Of a stretch of DNA of 8,996 nucleotides, positions 4,896 through 8,996 are shown piece after piece. Each line of letters begins with the position of its first letter. Position 1 is the first letter of the stretch. The notes beneath the pieces were generated by a model. It was not told where the DNA came from. It worked only from the letters and a program-made list of their open reading frames with translations, and made no database searches. The stretch is from an uncultured Eubacteriales bacterium (GTDB taxonomy: Bacteria > Bacillota > Clostridia > Oscillospirales > Acutalibacteraceae): NCBI GenBank assembly GCA_900320235.1, contig ONRO01000141.1, positions 1 to 8,996 of the forward strand. The letters are read 5' to 3'. A program made the translations under genes and the position numbers.

Positions 4896-6574
4896 TTCTT
4901 TTTAAATCCATCTTTCAGTGAAACACTGCGGTTGAAGATCATAGCGTCAGGCGTGCTGTCCTTGTCGATGCAGAAATAACCAAGACGCATGAACTGATAA
5001 CTCATCGGAGCCTGTGTACCCTCAACTGATTTTTCAATCTTACAGTTTTTGCGTATTTCAAGGCTTGAGGGATTGATATAATCAAGAAAATCCTTGTCAC
5101 CCACATCAGGCTCCGGATCTGTAAAGAGATTGTCGTACAGTCTGACCTCTGCATCAAGGCAGTTTTCAGCGTCTACCCAGTGAACAGTACCTCTGACTTT
5201 TCTTCCGTCAGGAGTATCGCCGCCCCTTGTTTCGGGATCATACTCTGCATAGACCTCGATCACTTTGCCGTTTTCGTCCTTTTTGCAGCCTGTGCATTTT
5301 ACTATATACGCAGACTTCAGACGTACCTCATTGCCGGGATAGAAACGGTTATAGCCTTTTACCTTTTCCTCAAGGAAATCGTTAGCCTCGATCCATACCT
5401 CTCTGCTGAAGGTAATGGTTCTCATGCCGTCCTCTTCCCTGTTCGGGTTATTTTCAACCTGAAATTCCTCTGTTCTGTCCTCGGGATAATTTGTGATCAC
5501 AAGCTTTACCGGATCAATAACGCACATTACTCTTTTTGCATTCATATTGAGATCATCTCTCAGGCAATGCTCAAGGAAGCTGTATTCCACGACGCTGTTT
5601 GTCTTTGAAACGCCTATTTTTTCGCAGAAATTGCGTATTGAAGCCGGCGTATATCCTCTTCTTCTCAGTCCGCAGAGTGTAGGCATTCTCGGGTCATCCC
5701 AGCCGTTCACATAGCCTTCCTCAACAAGCTGACGAAGCTTTCTTTTGCTCATTACGGTATTATTTATGCCAAGTCTTGCAAATTCGATCTGTCTTGGCTT
5801 TGCAGGTGATGTTATATTATCGATCACCCAGTCATAAAGCGGTCTGTGCGCTTCAAATTCAAGTGTACAGAGAGAATGTGTGATACCCTCGATAGCATCC
5901 TCGATCGGATGAGCAAAATCGTACATCGGATAGATACACCATTCACTTCCTGTTCTGTGATGCGGTATTCTGTTGATACGGTATATTACCGGGTCACGCA
6001 TACTGAAGTTTCCGCTTGCAAGGTCTATCTTTGCACGCAGAGTTTTTGTACCCTCTTCAAATTCGCCTTTTTTCATGCGCTCAAAAAGGTCAAGGCTTTC
6101 TTCTATCGGTCTGTCACGATAGGGACTTGTTGCCGGAGTTGAAAGATCGCCTCTGTTAGCCCTCATTTCCTCCGGAGTAAGCTCACAGACATATGCAAGA
6201 CCTTTTTTTATGAGCTCAACAGCATATTCATACATCTGCTCAAAATATTCCGATGCAAAATAGAATCGATCGTCCCAATGGAAGCCAAGCCAGCTTATAT
6301 CCTCTTTTATTGCGTCGATATATTCTACATCTTCCTTTGTCGGGTTAGTATCATCCATTCTCAGGTTGCAGATACCGCCGAATTTTTCTGCCATACCGAA
6401 GTCTATGCATACAGCCTTTGCATGACCGATATGAAGATAGCCGTTAGGCTCAGGCGGGAAACGTGTATGTACCTTTTTTCCCTCATATCTGCCGCCCGGT
6501 GCGATATCCTCTGTTATAAAGTTTTCTATGAAATTAGCCGAAGTGTTTTCAGCTGCCTTGATTTCTTCTGCCAC
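4892..6574 (-). CDS. glnS: Glutaminyl-tRNA synthetase
   Basis: This class I synthetase attaches glutamine to tRNA-Gln in the cytosol. At 560 residues it is close to the E. coli enzyme (554) and alignable by eye along its whole length. Visible: RFPPEPNGYLHIGHAKA with HIGH at 48-51, MDDTNP (73-78), EWCIYPMYDFAHPIEDAIEGITHSLCTLEF (211-240), the KMSKS-type loop VMSKRK (274-279), DDPRMPTL (293-300) and the two beta-barrel anticodon-binding domains from about 345 (VMCVIDPVKLVITNYPED onward). No catalytic segment is missing. The start is GTG, seven bases after AGGAGG (6582-6587). It lies 97 bases after the NADAR gene and overlaps the next gene by four bases. GlnRS is not ancestral in bacteria and is thought to have spread by transfer from eukaryotes, so this gene is a transferred one in Clostridia. 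Its presence suggests direct rather than transamidation-based Gln-tRNA formation. Confidence 0.97.
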   Translation of the reverse strand: MAEEIKAAENTSANFIENFITEDIAPGGRYEGKKVHTRFPPEPNGYLHIGHAKAVCIDFGMAEKFGGICNLRMDDTNPTKEDVEYIDAIKEDISWLGFHWDDRFYFASEYFEQMYEYAVELIKKGLAYVCELTPEEMRANRGDLSTPATSPYRDRPIEESLDLFERMKKGEFEEGTKTLRAKIDLASGNFSMRDPVIYRINRIPHHRTGSEWCIYPMYDFAHPIEDAIEGITHSLCTLEFEAHRPLYDWVIDNITSPAKPRQIEFARLGINNTVMSKRKLRQLVEEGYVNGWDDPRMPTLCGLRRRGYTPASIRNFCEKIGVSKTNSVVEYSFLEHCLRDDLNMNAKRVMCVIDPVKLVITNYPEDRTEEFQVENNPNREEDGMRTITFSREVWIEANDFLEEKVKGYNRFYPGNEVRLKSAYIVKCTGCKKDENGKVIEVYAEYDPETRGGDTPDGRKVRGTVHWVDAENCLDAEVRLYDNLFTDPEPDVGDKDFLDYINPSSLEIRKNCKIEKSVEGTQAPMSYQFMRLGYFCIDKDSTPDAMIFNRSVSLKDGFKKK

Positions 6575-6658
6575 TGTCTTTCCTCCTTTTTTATTGCGGC
6601 TTTGTGTCCGTCCTGCAAAAAGCTATGCTTAAGGGTGCTTTCCGCGAGCTGAATCCTC

Positions 6659-6671
6659 ATGTTCTGAACAT
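6659..6671. other. Perfect 13-base palindrome between the NADAR gene and glnS
   Basis: ATGTTC, T, GAACAT, directly adjoining the NADAR stop codon. It differs from the clostridial LexA box (GAAC-N4-GTTC order) because the half sites are in the opposite order. It has no T run, so it is not a terminator. The rest of the 97-base gap holds only the glnS ribosome binding site. Confidence 0.35.
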
Positions 6672-7226
6672 TCATCCCAGTCTTTCTCTTACCTCCATGA
6701 GTGCAAAGCCGAGCAGGTTCTCACCCTTCCATGTAAGCGGGTTTTCAATATTTTTGTCACTCATCGACTTGCCGATACCCCATATACAATCGTACGGACT
6801 GGCTTCAACAAGCACTCTGCCGCCTGTGCTGAGCAAAAAGTCTTTCAGCTTTTCATTCTGGGAGAATTTCAGCATATTGCCGTTTACAACAATACTGAAT
6901 TTATTTTTGTTCCATATTTCAGAATCAAAATTCCTGATCTTTCTGCCAAGCTTTTTATATTCTCCGGGATTATCTGCCTGCATTATACTTTCAAAAATCT
7001 CCTCATCTCTGAAGAGCTTTGCTTTCTGCGACATCATATACTGTTCGGCGGTATGATATGTTATCCCGTTCTCCGTAAACTTACAGTCATACCACTGACT
7101 AAGGCAGGCTTTTGTAAGCTCACCGTCTTTTTCGGTATGACCCCAGAAAAACATATAACTGAAAAGCTTACCCTGGTTATATTCATCTCTGAGTTCCCTG
7201 ATATTCAAATCCATACCCCCGGTCAT
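6672..7226 (-). CDS. NADAR-family (YbiA-like) ADP-ribose/N-glycoside hydrolase
   Basis: This 184-residue protein carries the NADAR (DUF1768, YbiA) pattern: FFWGH (26-30), SQWY (43-46), TAEQYMMSQKA (59-69), GR (94-95), Trp 105 with KF (109-110), LLSTGGRVLVEASPYDCIWGIG (131-152) and GENLLGFALMEVRE (168-181). Known members cleave N-glycosidic bonds: YbiA and RibX act on riboflavin-pathway intermediates, and others reverse ADP-ribosylation of guanine bases in nucleic acids, in some cases as antitoxins. Which applies here cannot be read from the sequence. No riboflavin gene or ADP-ribosyltransferase toxin lies within the window; instead it sits between gltX (53 bases upstream) and glnS. Start choice is uncertain: the first ATG lacks a ribosome binding site, and a second in-frame ATG (codon 5) is preceded by GGGGG but too closely. 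Confidence 0.88.
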   Translation of the reverse strand: MTGGMDLNIRELRDEYNQGKLFSYMFFWGHTEKDGELTKACLSQWYDCKFTENGITYHTAEQYMMSQKAKLFRDEEIFESIMQADNPGEYKKLGRKIRNFDSEIWNKNKFSIVVNGNMLKFSQNEKLKDFLLSTGGRVLVEASPYDCIWGIGKSMSDKNIENPLTWKGENLLGFALMEVRERLG

Positions 7227-7279
7227 TGCAATAATTCAGCTGATCGTAAAAACTCTTGCCGATTCACAATCAGACATTA

Positions 7280-8740
7280 TTATTTTAATTTTTCAAGACC
7301 CTTATGCAGTCTTGCAAGCGCTTCCTCTCTGCCGAGAATATCAAGTATCTCAACAGCGCCGCCCGGTGTTACTGTCATGCCGGATGCTGCAATACGAACC
7401 GGCCACATTGCTGTGCCGTTCTTGACCTCAAGCTTCTGTGCAAGACCGATAAGGCAGTCGTGAATACTGTCGTGGTTCCATTCATCAAGTGCCTCAAGCG
7501 CATCAACGCCTGCCTTGAGAAGTCCGGGTACATTTTCAAGATTTGTCTTACTCTTTTTATTTACGAAAAGTTCCTTCTCATATTCGGGAAGCTCTGCAAA
7601 GAAAGCGATTTTCTCAGGTATCTGAGTAAGCTTTGTGGTTCTCTGCTGAAGTATAGAAGCAAGCTTGACATAGTCAATTTCCTTATCACCGAGTGCCTGT
7701 CTGAAATAAGGCTCAGCGATCTTTGCAAACTCTTCGACAGTCATAGCCTTGATATATTCGCCGTTGAACCATTCAAGTTTATCGTAATCGAACACAGCAG
7801 GTGACTTGCTTATTCCGTCGATAGAGAAATTCTCAACGAGCTCATCAAGTGTGAACATTTCCCTGTTATCCTTCGGTGCCCAGCCGAGAAGTGCTATATA
7901 GTTGATGATTGCCTCAGGAAGAAAGCCCTGAGCAGTAAGATCCTCAAAGCTTGTTGCACCGTGGCGCTTTGAAAGCTTGGAAATTGAACCGTCATCATTT
8001 TTGCCCATGATAAGCGGAAGGTGTATATAGGTCGGTATCTCCCAGCCGAATGCTTCATAGAGCAGATTATACTTCGGTGTTGATGAGAGGTACTCACTGC
8101 CTCTTACAACGTGTGTGATATTCATGGTATGGTCATCGATTACATTTGCGAAATTATAGGTCGGGAAGCCGTCTGCCTTGATAAGTATCTGATCCTGAAG
8201 CTCAGCGTTTTCTACGGAAATAGTTCCGTAGACTGCATCCTCGAAGGTAGTCGTGCCCTCAAGCGGCATTTTCTGACGGATTACAAATGGTGTACCCTTG
8301 TCAAGCAGCTCCTGTATTTCCTCATCAGAAAGGTTACGGCAATGTCTGTCATAGCCTGCGCCCGGATCGTCACTGTTTGCACGAAGGCCGTCAAGTCTTT
8401 CCTTTGTGCAGAAGCAGCGGTATGCATGACCCTTTTCAAGCAGCTCATTGGCATAGGGCATATACATATCCTTTCTTTCGCTCTGGACATAGGGGCCGTA
8501 CTCTCCGCCCACATCCGGACCTTCATCATGCCTGAGACCGGCTTTTGCAAGTGTGTTGTAGATTATATCAACAGCACCCTCGACCTTTCTTTCCTGGTCG
8601 GTATCTTCTATTCTCAGCACAAAATCACCGCCAAGCGATTTTGCTATAAGATATTCATAAAGCGCAGTCCTCAGGTTGCCAACGTGCATAAAGCCTGTGG
8701 GACTGGGCGCAAATCTTGTTCTTACTTTTTTCTCTGCCAT
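7280..8740 (-). CDS. gltX: Glutamyl-tRNA synthetase
   Basis: This class I synthetase attaches glutamate to tRNA-Glu in the cytosol, for translation and, in many bacteria, for tetrapyrrole synthesis. At 486 residues it has normal bacterial length. Visible: RFAPSPTGFMHVGNLRTALY (8-28) with the HIGH-type HVGN at 19-22, RIEDTDQER (43-51), ADGFPTYNFANVIDDHTMNITHVVRG (189-214) and the KMSKS-type KLSKRHG (255-261). The C-terminal helical anticodon-binding region runs from about 330 and is complete. ATG follows AGGAGG (8749-8754) by eight bases. It is the first gene of the run gltX, NADAR, glnS, membrane protein. With GlnRS present next door, this GluRS could be of the discriminating kind, but that cannot be judged from motifs alone. 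No T-box signature (AGGGTGG-type) is seen upstream; instead a GC-rich structured block precedes it. Confidence 0.97.
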   Translation of the reverse strand: MAEKKVRTRFAPSPTGFMHVGNLRTALYEYLIAKSLGGDFVLRIEDTDQERKVEGAVDIIYNTLAKAGLRHDEGPDVGGEYGPYVQSERKDMYMPYANELLEKGHAYRCFCTKERLDGLRANSDDPGAGYDRHCRNLSDEEIQELLDKGTPFVIRQKMPLEGTTTFEDAVYGTISVENAELQDQILIKADGFPTYNFANVIDDHTMNITHVVRGSEYLSSTPKYNLLYEAFGWEIPTYIHLPLIMGKNDDGSISKLSKRHGATSFEDLTAQGFLPEAIINYIALLGWAPKDNREMFTLDELVENFSIDGISKSPAVFDYDKLEWFNGEYIKAMTVEEFAKIAEPYFRQALGDKEIDYVKLASILQQRTTKLTQIPEKIAFFAELPEYEKELFVNKKSKTNLENVPGLLKAGVDALEALDEWNHDSIHDCLIGLAQKLEVKNGTAMWPVRIAASGMTVTPGGAVEILDILGREEALARLHKGLEKLK

Positions 8741-8761
8741 TTCTTTTTCCTCCTTTATTCA

Positions 8762-8895
8762 GGGGATTTCGCGCTCTGCGGAGCGCGACCAGGGGCTCTG
8801 GTCTCGTCTGCCGACTCGGTCGGTGCTGCTGCTTTGCAGCGGTGTACACCGGACACCCGCACCCCCTGGACCCCGCAGCCTTTGAAAAGGCTGGC
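8762..8895. repeat. GC-rich mosaic of nested hairpins in the presumed gltX leader
   Basis: Five hairpins follow each other: CGCGCTC/GAGCGCG (8770-8776 with 8781-8787); CCGAC/GTCGG (8811-8815 with 8819-8823); GCTGC/GCAGC (8828-8832 with 8836-8840); the palindrome CGGTGTACACCG (8840-8851), which competes with GCGGTGT/ACACCCGC (8839-8845 with 8853-8860); and AGCCTTT/AAAGGCT (8877-8883 with 8886-8892). CCAGGGG (8789-8795) can pair with CCCCTGG (8863-8869), enclosing the three central hairpins. The block is visibly richer in GC than the genes beside it. From memory, CCAGGGG...CCCCTGGACCCCGC...GCGAAACTTT segments recur between genes in Ruminococcus-type genomes. If gltX is transcribed from further upstream, this is its 5' untranslated region. 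Confidence 0.7.
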
Positions 8896-8956
8896 GAAAC
8901 TTTAAATATTTGTTAAGTTGTTGACTTTTCCCGCAAGGAAGCCGGATCCGTAATTT

Positions 8957-8979
8957 TTATGTGCAAAAGCACAGCATAA
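8957..8979. other. Hairpin at the right edge
   Basis: TTATGTGC (8957-8964), loop AAAA, then GCAC-AG-CATAA (8969-8979): an eight-base stem with a two-base bulge. The remaining sequence from 8896 to the window end shows no gene. I could not find a convincing gltX promoter there, so it may lie beyond the edge. Confidence 0.5.
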
Positions 8980-8996
8980 TTTCTCCGCCGAATTCA

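Noticed and set aside
6659..6671. LexA/SOS box
   Set aside because: The half-sites are in the reverse order (GTTC then GAAC) and it lies at the end of a gene, not at a promoter.
8111..8905. Long + strand open frame of 264 codons
   Set aside because: It lies opposite gltX, whose motifs and length are complete, and runs on into the hairpin block; it has no ribosome binding site and an unlikely Cys-rich composition.
8741..8996. T-box riboswitch ahead of gltX
   Set aside because: No AGGGTGG-type T-box sequence and no antiterminator/terminator pair of the expected form; the structure present looks like a repeat.
8942..8996. GGATCC and GAATTC near the right end as a cloning junction
   Set aside because: Six-base sites occur by chance and the flanking sequence continues as plausible genomic DNA.

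Overview
The window looks like ordinary chromosome from a gut- or rumen-type low-to-mid GC Firmicute, most likely a Ruminococcus-like member of the Oscillospiraceae. Grounds: AGGAGG ribosome binding sites, Gram-positive style lipoprotein signals, BspA-type leucine-rich repeats, a GlnRS alongside GluRS, the neighbouring glmU-like and prs genes, and a GC-rich hairpin repeat of a kind I associate from memory with this family. The assignment is inference from sequence alone.

Left part (1-870): a short dispersed-repeat-like hairpin, then a very good promoter (TTGACA, 17 bp, TATTAT) driving a single secreted lipoprotein gene on the + strand. It ends in a cluster of AT-rich inverted repeats and a strong bidirectional terminator shared with the convergent prs gene.

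Middle part (887-4355, all - strand): in transcription order, a leucine-rich-repeat lipoprotein gene whose 5' end is broken (start codon lost and a one-base frameshift), then a short GlmU-like uridylyltransferase gene with its own promoter and terminator, then prs with its own promoter. glmU followed by prs is the arrangement known from Bacillus subtilis (gcaD-prs). Here the two are separated by a 384-base gap and the GlmU lacks most of its acetyltransferase half. Their products feed UDP-GlcNAc (cell wall) and PRPP (nucleotide) synthesis.

Right part (4470-8740, all - strand): gltX, a NADAR-family gene, glnS and a small four-helix membrane protein gene lie head to tail with short gaps or an overlap. 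They probably form one transcription unit centred on glutamate/glutamine tRNA charging. The unit is preceded, at the right edge, by a GC-rich block of nested hairpins lying in the presumed gltX leader.

No CRISPR array, phage gene, transposase, tRNA or rRNA gene was found. The points most worth a second look are the double lesion in the LRR lipoprotein gene, the truncated GlmU, the NADAR gene placed between two tRNA synthetase genes, and the structured repeat upstream of gltX.
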